Shown: piece after piece, positions 1 to 10,869 of the stretch | Numbering within the stretch: position 1 is the stretch's first letter | How the letters are laid out: each line of letters opens with the position of its first letter | NCBI GenBank assembly: GCA_023376005.1 | Contig: CM042152.1 | Coordinates: 82,342,356-82,406,355 of the forward strand | DNA length: 64,000 nucleotides | Origin: Doryteuthis pealeii | Taxonomy: Eukaryota > Mollusca > Cephalopoda > Myopsida > Loliginidae | Reading direction: 5' to 3' | The notes under the pieces: generated by a model | What the model saw: only the letters and a program-made list of their open reading frames with translations | What the model was told of the DNA's origin: nothing | Databases searched by the model: none | Made by a program: the position numbers and the translations under genes

Positions 1-228
1 TGGTTAATCAGGTCTCTTCAACCGCCTGTCTAGCCAAGTAAGGACTGAAATGAAGTGCTGCAGGTCACTTGACAACTTAGTATCCGGGTCACAGACTGCT
101 CAGCCACCAGGATCTCATCCTCAAGCATTATGCATCACCACCCATGGCCAACAGGTGGCCCAATTAGAGGGGATGGGGTCTTACTGCTCTGCAGAGGTGC
201 AGTTGGCAAATTTTACTGCTAAAAGGGC
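1..228 (-). mobile_element. SINE family A, partial copy
   Basis: The text matches the part of family A that ends in the TCTGCAGAGGTGCAGT block, with the 'ccaacaggtggcc' and 'actgctcagccaccagga' blocks seen in about ten other places here. The copy runs off the left edge. About 30 bp of extra sequence lies inside it near position 60. Strand follows the tail logic used for all A copies: the tail is the (CCAAA)n side. Nothing here is coding. Confidence 0.75.
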
Positions 229-304
229 AATAACATTAGGGTGGTTAAACAAATGAAATGGTGATTATTTCAAAATAAGTTTAGTTAATTTTAACCTGAT
301 TTTT

Positions 305-339
<35 letters not shown>

Positions 340-836
340 TGTGATAGACAAGTTTCCATTTTTCATGAATTGCTTTAACATTTCAATAAAAAAAAATTGT
401 TGGTTGGTTGAATTTTACAGCATGTCAGTCCCTGTTGGGTTATTTTATGCCAAAAACGTTTTTTTTTTTTATTTTATTTAGGCAGAGTATTTAACTATCA
501 CTGTTTAAGGGTGGGATTTTGATATTGTACAATGTTTTAAAATTTTAAAAGCAATGTACTAGGGATACACAAAAATTTGGCTGCTTTTCATTTTAAAAAC
601 GATTGAAATTAATTAAATTGATTATTTAAGGTCAAATTTTTGTCTAAATGGAAAAGTAGTAACATAATGAGCATCAGTAAAAAAAAAAAAAAAGCAAAAT
701 TATATTACGCATGTAATTTATTTTTGATACATTTAAAACTATTTTTTGGTCAATTTTGATCAAGATGGCTGCCCATGAGTTGCCGTAACATATATGTGTT
801 TACGAAATAAATTTAGCACTCATGATTGAAAGAAAA

Positions 837-945
837 GTAACCAAATCAGGGATTTATCTGATTTTAATGAAATATAAAATTCATTCATTGCTAAACCAAC
901 ACTGAAAATTTCATTAAAATCAGATAATTCCCTGATTTTTGGTAA
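837..945. repeat. Inverted repeat / hairpin
   Basis: Arms of roughly 37 bp (837-873 and 907-945) are inverted complements around the core 'atctgattttaatgaaat', with a 33-bp spacer. The pairing is nearly perfect, with a few mismatches or indels. It could be a tiny MITE or foldback; no TSD was recognised. Confidence 0.7.
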
Positions 946-1028
946 CAAATGTTCAAACAGGTGGGTTAAATTTGTATTGTAAAAACAAGGATTTTTTGAC
1001 AAATTGGGTATACTTACTTTTTAAAATT

Positions 1029-1031
<3 letters not shown>

Positions 1032-1072
<41 letters not shown>
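1032..1072. repeat. (TA)n microsatellite
   Basis: About 20 TA units. Similar (TA)n tracts recur across the window, often at the edges of transposons. Confidence 0.95.
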
Positions 1073-1078
<6 letters not shown>

Positions 1079-1570
1079 ACACACTATCATTAAGACTACA
1101 AGTTATTAAAAACACAAAAACTATGCTCTTAGAGTTACTTCCCTTTGAAGCACTCTCTATTGTAAGAACAAATTTAAGTAAAAAAAATAAACAAAAAAAC
1201 AAAGTGCATAAAAAAGAAAGATACCAATTTATCCAACCTTAAAATCAGATGAAAATCCTAGAGTCATTTTTTTTTTAATTCATTTTTACCCATCTATTTT
1301 TTTTTCAAATTATCAAAATGTTTTCTTCAATTGAAGATTTTAAGATAATATTTGAAAAAGCATTTGGTAATACAAATTCAATTTTACCAATTAAGATAAA
1401 AACATTGTGAAAAAAAAAAAAAATTTATATAAAGCATCAAAGAAAAATCAATATGAATGCAATATTTACAAAGAAAGAAAGAATTTGGCTTCCAAACATT
1501 AAAATGTCTCATATATATTTGGAATATATCACGACCTGTCATTGTTAGAGGTAAACCAAAACAGTATAAG

Positions 1571-1954
1571 GGTCATTCCATGTCAAAACACCAGCAAAAA
1601 GTTGAAATCTGCACCCACTGACACCGAATTACTTTAAATTTGACACAAATGTTCCCCTTCATGAGTTAAAAAAGTGTGCCAAATTATTTTGTGCTAGACC
1701 TAACTGTTCCGATTTTTTGTTGGGGGAGGGGGTATAATTTTGCTGTTTTGCCTCTAAATTAAGGCTACACAGCATCTCAGTGATTTTTTTTAAATTAAAA
1801 AAAAAACAAAAATACTTCCATACATTCAATATTTCTGGTATGTGGTATGCAAAATAAGGACTGTAGAATCCAAATATCCAACTATTTAAACCCTATACCT
1901 GATAGAAAATTGTGTCGATGGGTGTAATGCCCTGGTGAATTGACATGGAATGAC
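1571..1954. mobile_element. MITE with GGTCATTCCATGTCAA termini
   Basis: The left end 'ggtcattccatgtcaa' is the inverted complement of the right end 'ttgacatggaatgac', 384 bp apart. The match continues inward as 'aacacc' against 'ggtgaa'. The flanks read 'tata' on both sides, a possible TSD. There is no transposase. Short terminal inverted repeats (TIRs) without coding capacity make this a MITE; the superfamily is not assigned. Confidence 0.75.
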
Positions 1955-1983
1955 TATATGAAAGCTCTTTATAAATTCTTCAA

Positions 1984-1984
1984 A

Positions 1985-2031
<47 letters not shown>
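1984..2031. repeat. (TA)n(TG)n microsatellite
   Basis: A short TA run passes into about 20 TG units, directly before SINE D. Confidence 0.95.
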
Positions 2032-2032
<1 letters not shown>

Positions 2033-2235
2033 TTAGCAACCACTCCACACGAGCAGAATGTGACACAAAGGCAATTTCTTACACAGGGTTTAACAGGTTT
2101 GAATTCAAAGTTTTCCTTCTCCTAGACTGGTTACCTAGCCATTCTTAAAGAACCCAGTCGGCCCTGCTATTTGCCCATAGCGGGAGGGAGAATTGGATTC
2201 ATACCTTTCCCAAGGATATTAGCACCAATATTCTT
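2032..2235 (-). mobile_element. SINE family D, 5'-truncated
   Basis: Contains the D body ('gagcagaatgtgacaca', 'tttgaattca', 'cccatagc', 'cctttcccaagg') in the same order as the full copies at 12.6 and 26.4 kb. The tRNA-like head, expected at the high-coordinate side, is missing after about 2228. Confidence 0.85.
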
Positions 2236-2793
2236 CAGAATATACTTCATTTAATTAGAAACGTTTGATGCTTTAATGAAAACTCTCACAGTCTTAAAAG
2301 AACCCCCTGGATCTGTGCCTGGGTGTTAGAACAGAATAATCCAAACGATACAAATTATCAAGCCTCATCTAAAAAATTCAGAGAAATAGTACATATTTTA
2401 ATCTGAAATAAATTCCTCCAGATTTGTGAGAAAGATATGAAGTAGTTAAACTAATATTAACTTTAAGAGGAAAAGAGTAATCAGTGATCTGTCTGATAGG
2501 ACTGGGTCAATTCTTGAACCAGGAATGCTGAGTGGCATAAAACTGTTGATCAAGATTGAAAATCAACTGATCAAATGTTGACCTTGAACACCTGTGAAAA
2601 CAACAGTTCATCCTTTGCCTCTCAGAATTTACCTTTCAGCTGAATAATCTTTGGATTATTACAAGTAGATTTTTTTTGCTGAGGTGTGTCATGAAAATGG
2701 AACGAGAATATTGAGCAGCATTATGCAATCAAATTCTGCATCAAACTTCAGGAAAACCTGACAAAAAAGAAAACCCAAGTTAAAACTGGCTTA

Positions 2794-3397
2794 TCTTATT
2801 ATAATAGACATTGTTTTTCTGTCAGTAACCGTCACTACTTACTTAAGTCACAATTCCTTTAGTTATTTAATGTCACATTCTCCATGATTTTATTTTTATT
2901 TAAACCTCAATTATTAATAAAACTGTTTTAGATTATTAATACTGTTGGCCTTATCTACATACTAATCACATGCAATTGTATTTATATATACAACAAAATA
3001 GCGGTTTACAGTGTGAATGGAAAGGCTAGTTTGCATATTGATATCAAAAATTTGATTTTAATAAATATGTGCTTAGTATTATTGACTTCTAATTGTTTGA
3101 TTTTATCTTAATGAATATGAGCAAAAATCTCGGGAATAAATCTTAAATGAAATCCATTAACAAGAAATAACTGTAATTTTATTCTTTACTTCCTATTTTA
3201 ACTAAATAGTACAATTAGGAAAATTTAGCAATGAAAGACGGGTGTGATGGAAGAGTAAGTTTTCAATTATACCCAAGATGTTTCACATCTTTTAATCTGC
3301 ATTCTTATTTAGTTTCATTAACCTTTCTAATTTAATATAATATTTTATCATATTAAAACTTAAATACTTGCAACCGGAGGGGGCATATATTTGCTAG
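2794..3397 (+). mobile_element. Helitron-like element H1, copy 1
   Basis: Starts with TC after a T-rich flank ('ttatcttattataat') and ends in CTAG before T. A degenerate hairpin (caacc gga gggggc) sits about 10 nt before CTAG. It is collinear over its whole length with the other H1 copies. No Rep/helicase reading frame is present, so it is non-autonomous and about 604 bp long. Confidence 0.8.
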
Positions 3398-3567
3398 TCA
3401 AGATAAAGTTATTTTATCTGTTTTTTTTAAGTTGGCTTTTCTGAGACAGTGGAAGAAAATACAACAAAAGTGAGATCTGATTGATGTTTAGAATAATTGG
3501 TGATAAATTAACATTGATCAGGGTGGCCATCCTGAAAATTAGGGCTGTGGAGTCAAAGTTAGAAGCA

Positions 3568-3966
3568 TAAGGTCATTAAATCATCTTCATCTTAACAACA
3601 GCAACCTTGAGCATCTTTTTGATTTCCATGTTTCTAACACACATGGACATGCCTACAAAGTCAGAAAACAGCATAGCTCACATGACTTTCGGAAACATTT
3701 TTTCACCCTCAGAGTTGCTGAGGCATGGAATAAACTGCCTGCATCCGTTGTAGGCTGCCGAAACACTGCATCATTCAAAACCTCCATGCTTCCTGTAATT
3801 CAACAAAACTATACCTGATATCCCCCCTCCTTGCATGCGCACATACATGTATATTATTACTGTATGCTATTCATGTTCCGGACATTAGTACATTATTCTA
3901 TGTACTAGACATGAGACTTTCATGAGTTGTAGTGCACCTGAGCACTGTACGCAATAAATTTCATTA
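3568..3966 (+). mobile_element. CR1-like LINE 3' end (ORF2 C-terminus and 3' UTR)
   Basis: Codons up to the TGA at 3816-3818 read through HAYKVRK, then FFTLRVAEAWNKLPASVVG, then a TASFKTSML segment. This is the typical C-terminal tail of the reverse transcriptase ORF in CR1/Jockey-like LINEs (R-x-x-FF-x-x-R-x-x-x-x-WN-x-LP). A 3' UTR follows, with AATAAA near 3953 and then a T-rich run. The 5' side is truncated at about 3568, as is usual for LINE copies. A second copy on the minus strand at 24943-25357 shares both the coding tail and the UTR. Confidence 0.85.
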
Positions 3967-4264
3967 TTTTTTTTTTTTTTTCAATTAAGCGGTCACTAGA
4001 GTCTGAGTTGGTAAAACTATACAGACTCAGACTCCAGTTGAATTTACACTTTATATGGCCCTAGTTTAGTCTGTAAAGTTATACAGTGCACACTTCTTAT
4101 GAATAGATTTTTTTTTAAATCATGGTTTTATATCTATTTATAGACTATAATCATGTAATTACATGAAGAGGAGTCAGAGTCGGAGGTGCCAAAAAATAGA
4201 GTAGTCAGAGTCAAAGGTTATGTGTCCAAATTCCACAGCCCTGCTAAAAAATATAAATAATTAG

Positions 4265-4519
4265 AGCCGGGTTAGCTCAGTCGGTAGAGCGTTCGGCTAG
4301 AAAGCACAAAGTTCCTAGTTCGATACCAGCCCTCACCAACTCAGCGTATGAGTAGCACAGGGATATCTGTGCGGTAAAGTAAGGAGCTGATGGTAGGTGT
4401 GGTGCTGCACCTCAGACGCCAAAAACAATCTCCTTGGTCTAGCGTTAGTGAAAAGGGATAGACTCCCTCGTTTATTGGCTGATACCGACTTTAGGCCATA
4501 CCGACGACTTTACTTACTA
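4265..4519 (+). mobile_element. SINE family L (tRNA-Lys-like head)
   Basis: The head reads 'ggttagctcagtcggtagag' (A box) followed about 35 nt later by 'agttcgatacc' (B box), like a tRNA promoter. A non-tRNA body follows ('gagtagcacaggga', 'ctgatggtaggtg', 'tccttggtctagcg'), ending in 'gactttacttact'. The same unit occurs about ten times in the window, so it is a SINE and not a tRNA gene. Confidence 0.9.
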
Positions 4520-4755
4520 TAAACAGACTGTAAAAAGAATGTTCTTGTGATACTACAGCCCCCTTATTTCTTATATATATATATATGATATGCAAACACG
4601 GTGTGTTTGGATATGGCTTTTTGCCGACAATTTTTGAGAGAATATGTGCTTAATTTAAGTCGTACCTAATTTTGAAAATTAATTGATTAATAATTGATTA
4701 ATTAGGCGGGAATGCCTATTTAAATGTAAGGCTAAACAATTCGAGAAAAATCAAT

Positions 4756-4797
4756 CTCTGTATGTACATTTCGGCCTATTAGGCCTCATCAGCAGAG
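4756..4797 (-). ncRNA. Type I hammerhead ribozyme motif
   Basis: Mirror image of the motif at 4840-4881, with the same bases on the opposite strand. The conserved CTGATGA box, a GGCC/GGCC helix II and the GAAA box are all intact. Helix I is CTCTG against CAGAG. Confidence 0.75.
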
Positions 4798-4839
4798 CTA
4801 TAGATAGAATCACGCACAGGGCGGTCTTCCTATCTATAG

Positions 4840-4881
4840 CTCTGCTGATGAGGCCTAATAGGCCGAAATGTACATACAGAG
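4840..4881 (+). ncRNA. Type I hammerhead ribozyme motif
   Basis: In order: helix I strand CTCTG (4840-4844), core CTGATGA (4845-4851), helix II GGCC with loop TAATA and GGCC (4852-4864), core GAAA (4865-4868). Then comes a 2-bp helix III with the palindromic loop GTAC, the cleavage triplet ATA ending at 4876, and helix I strand CAGAG (4877-4881). All core positions of the hammerhead consensus are met. A very short helix III with a palindromic tetraloop is what is described for PLE hammerheads. Activity is not shown by sequence alone. Confidence 0.8.
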
Positions 4882-5003
4882 ATTGATTTTTCTCGAATTG
4901 TTTAGCCTTACATTTAAATAGGCATTCCCACCCAATTAATTAATTATCAATCAATTAATTTTCAAAATTAGGTACGACTTAAATTAAGCACATATTCTCC
5001 CAA

Positions 5004-5038
<35 letters not shown>

Positions 5039-5039
5039 A

Positions 5040-5862
5040 AACCAGATACATGCTCACTAATTGTAAAGTTTCCAAGAGTAGAACAATGTTTTTTGGGGTT
5101 TTTTTATTATAAGATTGTGGTTTCCAAAGTGAACTATTTTGAAAAAAGATAAAAGTTGTAATTAAGTTGATGATAAATATTTTTAGTCTTATTACTCAAT
5201 AGATGAATCTTCATTCCCTACATCCTCCCCCACCCCAAACACCACCATTATTCCCCCACCCCACACCCCACACCCCAAAAAAACACCATTATTCACTGTT
5301 GTACTAGATTATTAAGTTTAATATCAAAACAGACTTATTTGTGTTATTGATACAAGATACGTGCCACCGCCGCCTCCTCCTCCTTGCAAGATAGACGCCC
5401 CTCTGCCAAAAATTGTGATCTGACCCAAATAGTAAAAATTCTAAGGAAACAATCTTAAAATATTTACGATGAAAATCTCGAGTGGAACACAAGATTAATA
5501 TTTTCTTTGGATCTGAGAGAGCGAGAACTATTTTCAACATGAGAGCATATGCTTATTTTTATACAAGAGATGACAGAACGAGATAGCACTAACCAATTGT
5601 TTGGCTTATGTGCATCTGTGTGACTATGAGTGCTGCTATGAACTAGTAGAAGTGTTTAAGGAGGTTCCTTAGATAAAATACCAAAAACTGCGGGTCACAA
5701 AGATTTCTATAAATGTGTCCAAGATAAATTCTTTTTAAGCCTTATATAAAAAGAAATGTGCTGAGGATTGTTTTTCTTTAACTTAAAAACTTTTTTTTCC
5801 TTGAAAAGAAAATATATTTATTCTATATATTATAAAAATTCTGATTTGTGTGTGTGTGTGTA
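5040..5862. other. No gene seen; CA-rich and AT-rich DNA
   Basis: Contains a C/A-rich patch at about 5221-5290 and a TG run just before 5860. The open frame on the minus strand near 5304-5540 has no recognisable domain. Confidence 0.6.
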
Positions 5863-6490
5863 TCTTATTATAATGGAGATTGTGTATCAGTCTGGCTGTA
5901 ACCGAAACTATATCACTACCCAAGTCACAATTCCCTTAGTTATTTACGTCACATTCTCCATGATTCTATTTTTATTCAAACCTCAATTATTAATAAAATT
6001 GTTTTACATTATTAATACCGTTGGCCTTATCTACATACTACATAACATGCAATTGTATTCATATATACAACAAAATATCAGTTTACAATGTGAACTAGAA
6101 GGCTAATTTGCATATTGATATTAAAAATTTGATTTTGATAAATATGTGCTTAGAATTATTGATTTCTAATTGTTTGGTTTTACTTTAATAAACAATAATA
6201 ATAATAATATCTCGGGGATAAATTTTAAAAGAAATCCATTAACAAGAAATAACTTTAATTTTATTCTTTACTTCCTATTTTAACTAAATAGTTAAATTAG
6301 GAAAATTTAGCAATGAAAGACGGGAGTGATGGAAAATGATGGAAGAGTTAGTTTCAAAGTTGTTCTATTTTTCTTTTTATTATACACCCCCCTCTGTTTC
6401 AAATTGTTTTATCTGCATTCTTATTTAGTTTCATTAGTTTTTCTAATTTAATATATTTCATTACATTAAAACTTAAATACTTGCGCCTGG
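5863..6490 (+). mobile_element. Helitron-like element H1, copy 2 (3' hairpin lost)
   Basis: Starts 'tcttattataatggagattg' right after a (TG)n run and stays collinear with H1 up to 'acttaaatacttgc'. At that point the usual hairpin and CTAG are replaced by a GA array that begins within the hairpin ('gcctggagagag'). Confidence 0.85.
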
Positions 6491-6856
6491 AGAGAGAGAG
6501 AACAAGAGAGACAGAGACAGAGAGAGACACACAGAGACAGAGAGAGAGAGAGAGACACAGGGACAGAGACAGAGAGAGAGACACACAGAGACAGAGAGAG
6601 AGACACACAGAGACAGAGAGAGAAAGAGAGAGAGACACACAGAGACAGACACACAGAGACACAGAGAGAGACACACACAGAGACACAGATAGAGAGAGAG
6701 GAGAGAAGAGGGGGAGGGAGGGAGGGGAGAGAGGGAGAGAGAGGAGAGAGAGGAGAGAGAGGAGAGAGAGGGAGAGAGAGAGAGAGGAGAGAAGAGGGAG
6801 AGAGAGAGAGAGAGAGAGAGATATATAAAGAGAGGGAGAGAGATATATAGAGAGAG
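6490..6856. repeat. GA-rich satellite-like array
   Basis: About 365 bp of GAGA mixed with ACACAGAGACAGAG units, purine-rich on the plus strand. Long open frames made only of R/E/T/D (plus) or S/L/C/V (minus) cross it in several frames and are artefacts of the repeat. Confidence 0.95.
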
Positions 6857-7276
6857 ATAAGTAAGTACCTACTTATCACTGAAGTGTACTTGTTTTTTTT
6901 TTGTTTTTTTTTTAAGTAGCCCATACATGCAATACATTATTATTGGATAAATAGTTTTCCTATCATCTCTCACACATATAAACAGCTTTGAAAACTTAAG
7001 CACTTATTCAATGGGGGCGGGGGTGATGGGAAACAGGAAGGGATAACATCTCAAGTTAGGAGTTATTATTATTACTACAAGTAAATAGTAAGAAAATAAT
7101 TGTGGTTAAATTGCTACAAAATACCCCCCACACACCACACACACACACCTCCAAACTCAACACTAAAACTTTGCAGGAAAAGTATGTAGTCATCGATGCA
7201 GAAAAATAGTGGAACTGAAAGTGTTTACAAATAATAGGTTTTTAATTAATGGAGACAATGTCATATCAAATGACTG

Positions 7277-7770
7277 ATTGATTTTGTTTTATGGCATATC
7301 AACCTCGGCGGGTCATTTAATGCTGACAAAGTTTTGAAATAAATTCATTCTTGACGGGAAATCAATTTTTCTTTTTATAAACACATTTTTTTCTATTTAA
7401 CCTATAGATAGGACCCTAACAGGTACTACCACTCCGGGTCAGAGTGGACCAGGGAGCAATGGTGATGAAAGGGTGCTCCACATTCCCTAGACCTCCAGAA
7501 CTGGAACCTCACCAACAGATAGAGTTCAACATCATTCTCAGGACATGAAGACCCTCAGACACCGCCTTCTAGCACATATATGATAAAAAGGGGTTGGGGC
7601 TTGCCTTAAGGGCAATAAGGTTGGGACAATCATATAGGTGCTAGGGCCTGACCTGACCAGCCAATTGATTGCAGGAGGCCTCTCCGACCGTTCGTCTAGC
7701 CTAAGTATGGATCAAAGTGGATTGTTGCAGGCCAGACTGCTTAGCCACCAAGATTCCATCCTTAAGCATC
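7277..7770 (-). mobile_element. SINE family A
   Basis: Contains the tail block 'atggcatatcaacctc', the mid block 'gataggaccctaacaggta' and the far block 'ccttaagcatca'. It is truncated at the TCTGCAGAGG side. Orientation is set by the shared tail. Confidence 0.85.
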
Positions 7771-7789
7771 AATAAACAGTCCACCTTGT

Positions 7790-8350
7790 ATGTTAAAATA
7801 AGTTTTAATAAATACACTCCAGTATTATTATTTGGGGGAGAATCCCCTGCAGGCGGATACAGTCAATGTATTCACTTTTGTAATCGCTTCCACGCACTCA
7901 CACCCATTTTCTATCTTTCCCCTCACTCTTTCTTATATCTTTTCTGTGTAGCATTTCCTTTTACTTCCCTTTCTTTCTAATAAAAACGGAATGGTCCACT
8001 ATTTAGCTGAGGTGACGGCACTCAAAAGAAATAAGAATTCAGCAGATAAGCGACACCAGATAATCAGGATTTACATTTTTGCATTTCATCTTGGACGATT
8101 TGGATGGTCTCATTTTTAACCAGAGGGTGTTGCAAGATGATAACAGTCAGAAGATTAAGGAACACAAGTATTATATTTAAATGATGCTAAAAAAGATTTG
8201 ATAAACACAAACTCCTCATTGACAAACGAGAGTTTTGGTAAAAAAATAAAAATTCCTTTTTATAAATCATCTGCAAATGTTGATAACCAACTGTTAAGAT
8301 GTTTGGCTGTTGAGTGTGAATTTAAATGTAATGTGACAAGAGAGGGGGGA
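7790..8350. other. No gene seen
   Basis: Unique-looking AT-rich DNA. The open frame 7717-7980 begins inside SINE A and has no domain. Confidence 0.6.
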
Positions 8351-8803
8351 AATGGAAAATCAGAGAGAGAGAGAGAGGGGAAAGAAGGGGAGAAGAGAAG
8401 GGGTACAGAAGAAGTGGAAGATCAGAGAGAGAGGGAAAGAGAGAGAGAGAGGGAGAAGGGGAGAGGAGAAGATGTATAGAAGTGGAAGATCAGAGAGAGG
8501 GAATGAAAGGAGAGAGAGAGAGAGAGAGAGAGAGAAGGGGAGAAGTGGCAAAGAGAGAGAAGGGGAGAGGAGAAGATGTACAGAAGATGTGGAAGATCAG
8601 AGAGAGAGAAGGGGAGAGGAGAGATGTACAGAAGTGGAAGATCAGAGGGAGAGGGAGGGAGGGAGAGAGAAGGGATACAGAAGAAGTGGCAGAGAGAGAG
8701 AGAAGGGGAGAGGAGAAGATGTACAGAAGTGGAAGCTCAGAGGGAGAGAGAGAAGAGGTACAGAAGCGGCAGAGAGAGACAGACAGACAGAGGGAGAAAA
8801 CAA
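8351..8803. repeat. GA-rich array with higher-order units
   Basis: Within the GAGAGA background a longer unit recurs, containing 'gaagatgtacagaag' followed by 'tggaagatcagagag', roughly every 75-110 bp, at least six times. The long open frames across it are repeat artefacts. Confidence 0.9.
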
Positions 8804-8819
8804 GGGGCACTTTTAAAAA

Positions 8820-9780
8820 ATTATTTTAAATTTAGAAGGGAGTGTTGATTTTTCCTTGAAACACAAACTGATAAATCCTTTTAATTATTTGTTTTTAAAA
8901 ATAAAAAAAAGTGCTATTTGTTAACGGACCAACTAGAGGATGACATCAAACCAGAGGAGAGAAGATGAGGAAGGATGATGAAGAGGAAAACTTGACATAG
9001 TGGGATGAGAAAAAAGACAAAATGAAAATTTCAATTTTTTTTTTTAATGCGAGATATAAAGTATATTTTTAATTAATATTTCTTGTTGTAATTGGGAGCA
9101 ATCACAGAACTTTGAACCTAACCCTTTATTCAGTCCACAGAGAACAATAGTCTGAATAATCCCAATAATACAGTTTGAACACTGATTTTCCAGCCCCAAA
9201 GATAGCAAAGACCTTGGCAGATTGAACAATTTTGAAAGAAGGAGAAATAATCGACAAAATCCATACGTGTGTCTCACTTATAAAGTTGTGGTCTCACTTA
9301 TCTTTAAACTTTTCTTATAAAATGTTTATAAAATCAGACTTTAAGCGAAGCTGTTTTTTCTTCACCTCCAATCAACACGAGACTTGAAAGAAAAATAATA
9401 TTTCAAGACAGTCGATTTTCTATCACCCAACTGCGCTTAACTCGGTACAGATTCAGTTTTGACACGGACACAGGGAGGACTTATGTAAACAATAACTGGC
9501 AGGTAACAATTTTAAAATGATTAAAAAAAATATTAAAAAAAATAATAATAATACTAAACAATCCACTCAATATATAAGATACTAATTTAGATAAACAAAA
9601 GTGGTAGTGGGGGGGGGGGTAAATGATTGATATGAAATAAAGTAATTCATCTCAAAATTGGTCAGGTACCTCCCACCTTTTTTTTTTTTTTATTTAAAAA
9701 AAAGAAAGACCAGTACAAAGTAATGTGTCAAAACATTGTTTTTGTAAACTGTCTACATACAATACCTGCAGGCAACCTAT
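8820..9780. other. No gene seen; AT-rich
   Basis: Homopolymer runs (poly-T 9036-9047, poly-G 9609-9619, poly-T 9678-9690) and no recognisable repeat family or convincing reading frame. Confidence 0.6.
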
Positions 9781-9782
9781 TA

Positions 9783-9862
9783 TGGTATAATGGTTAGCAA
9801 GCAAGTATCGGAGATCAGTTAAACAGAGTAGCAAGTTAGATCCTTACTCTATACCCAATACT
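9783..9862 (+). mobile_element. tRNA-like SINE head fragment (S3/D type)
   Basis: 'tatggtataatggttagcaag' resembles the A-box segment of the S3 head (TGGTGTAATGGTTAGCAAGC). The B box is degenerate ('agttagatccttactc'). Confidence 0.5.
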
Positions 9863-9872
9863 TTCAGTCTTG

Positions 9873-9945
9873 GTTTGGTTTGTTTTATGGCATATCAACC
9901 TCTGTGGGTCATTTAATGCCGACAAAGTTTTGAAATAAATTTATT
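9873..9945 (-). mobile_element. SINE family A tail fragment
   Basis: 'ggtttggtttgttttatggc' and 'gggtcatttaatgccgac' match the tail end of A. The rest is missing. Confidence 0.8.
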
Positions 9946-10047
9946 CAAACAAGCAAATTATTAATAGGTACCATTTATAACCAAATTCTAGTCATGAAAC
10001 TGTAACCAAAACTAGAATTGCATATGAGTAGCACAGTTTGGATCAGT

Positions 10048-10827
10048 GTGGTTTGGTTTGGTTTGTTTTTATGGCATATGAACCTCGGTGGGTCATTTAA
10101 TGCAGACAAAGTTGTGAAATAAATTCATTCTTAATGCATAATACAATTTTGTTTATCAACTCATGTTTTTCTATTTAACACATAGATGGGACCCTAACAG
10201 GTACTACCACTCCGGGTCAGAGGGGACCAGGGAGCAATGGTGATAAAGGGATGCTCCAAATTCCCCAAACCTCCAAAACTGGAACCTTACTATCAGTTAG
10301 AGTTTAATGTCATACCAGGACATGAAGACCCTCAGCCAGCACCTTCTAGCACCCATATGATAAAAAGGGTTGAGGCTTGCCATAAGGGCAATAGGGTCAG
10401 TACAATCATATAGGTACTAGGGCCTGACGTGACCAGCCTATTGATCTAACCACCCGTCTAGCCCAAGTCAGGACCAAAGTGGAATGTTGCATGTTATGGA
10501 TTGCTCAGCAACCTGGGTTCCATCTTTAAGCATCACAGGTCGCCACCTATGGCTAACAGGTGGCCCCATTGGGGAGTTCTTACCTCTCTGTGGGACAATC
10601 GTGGAAGGTGCTAGGACCTGACGTGACCAGCCAATCAGAGGGTTCTCTCCGACTGACCGTTTAGCTTAAGTAAGGGCCTAATTGGGGTGTTGAATGTCAT
10701 TGACTGCTAATCCACCAGGATTCCACTCTTAAGCATCACAGGTCGCCACACACAGTCAACAGGTGGCCCCATTTGGGTGGATCTTACCCCTCTGCAGAGG
10801 TGCAGTCTAAAGCCACAGCCGACAGGG
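10048..10827 (-). mobile_element. SINE family A with duplicated far end
   Basis: A full A copy runs to about 10580. Then a second partial copy of the far end starts ('gtgctaggacctgacgtgac') and ends 'gccgacagggc'. The promoter-distal part is therefore present twice in tandem, either a dimer or two nested insertions. Confidence 0.85.
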
Positions 10828-10869
10828 CTTCTTTCAGTCTTGTGCCAAATCTAAGATATCCTTAGTTTT

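Larger units (their letters stand above)
229..1570. other. AT-rich intergenic stretch
   Basis: I see no gene. It holds poly(A) and poly(T) runs, a family B tail fragment near 400-455 ('cagcatgtcag' followed by 'gggttattttatgcc'), a hairpin at 837-945 and a (TA)n tract at 1032-1072. Short open frames here have microsatellite-derived or random composition. Confidence 0.7.
4631..5007. mobile_element. Penelope-like terminal inverted repeat with two hammerheads
   Basis: Two arms (4631-4807 and 4830-5007) are nearly perfect inverted complements of 177-178 bp around a 22-bp spacer. Each arm carries one hammerhead motif, and the two point in opposite directions. Hammerhead ribozymes of this minimal type are known from the terminal repeats of Penelope-like elements and from retrozymes; the assignment to a PLE is inference. 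A (TA)n tract follows the right arm. Confidence 0.7.

Noticed and set aside
4265..4337. Functional tRNA-Lys gene
   Set aside because: A and B boxes are tRNA-like, but the acceptor stem does not close and the same unit with a SINE body recurs about ten times.
6399..6924. Several overlapping long open frames on both strands
   Set aside because: They are translations of a GA/ACAC array (only R/E/T/D/Q or S/L/C/V residues) and are open in all phases.
8352..8829. 154-aa and 115-aa arginine/glutamate-rich frames
   Set aside because: Product of the GA array with its higher-order unit.
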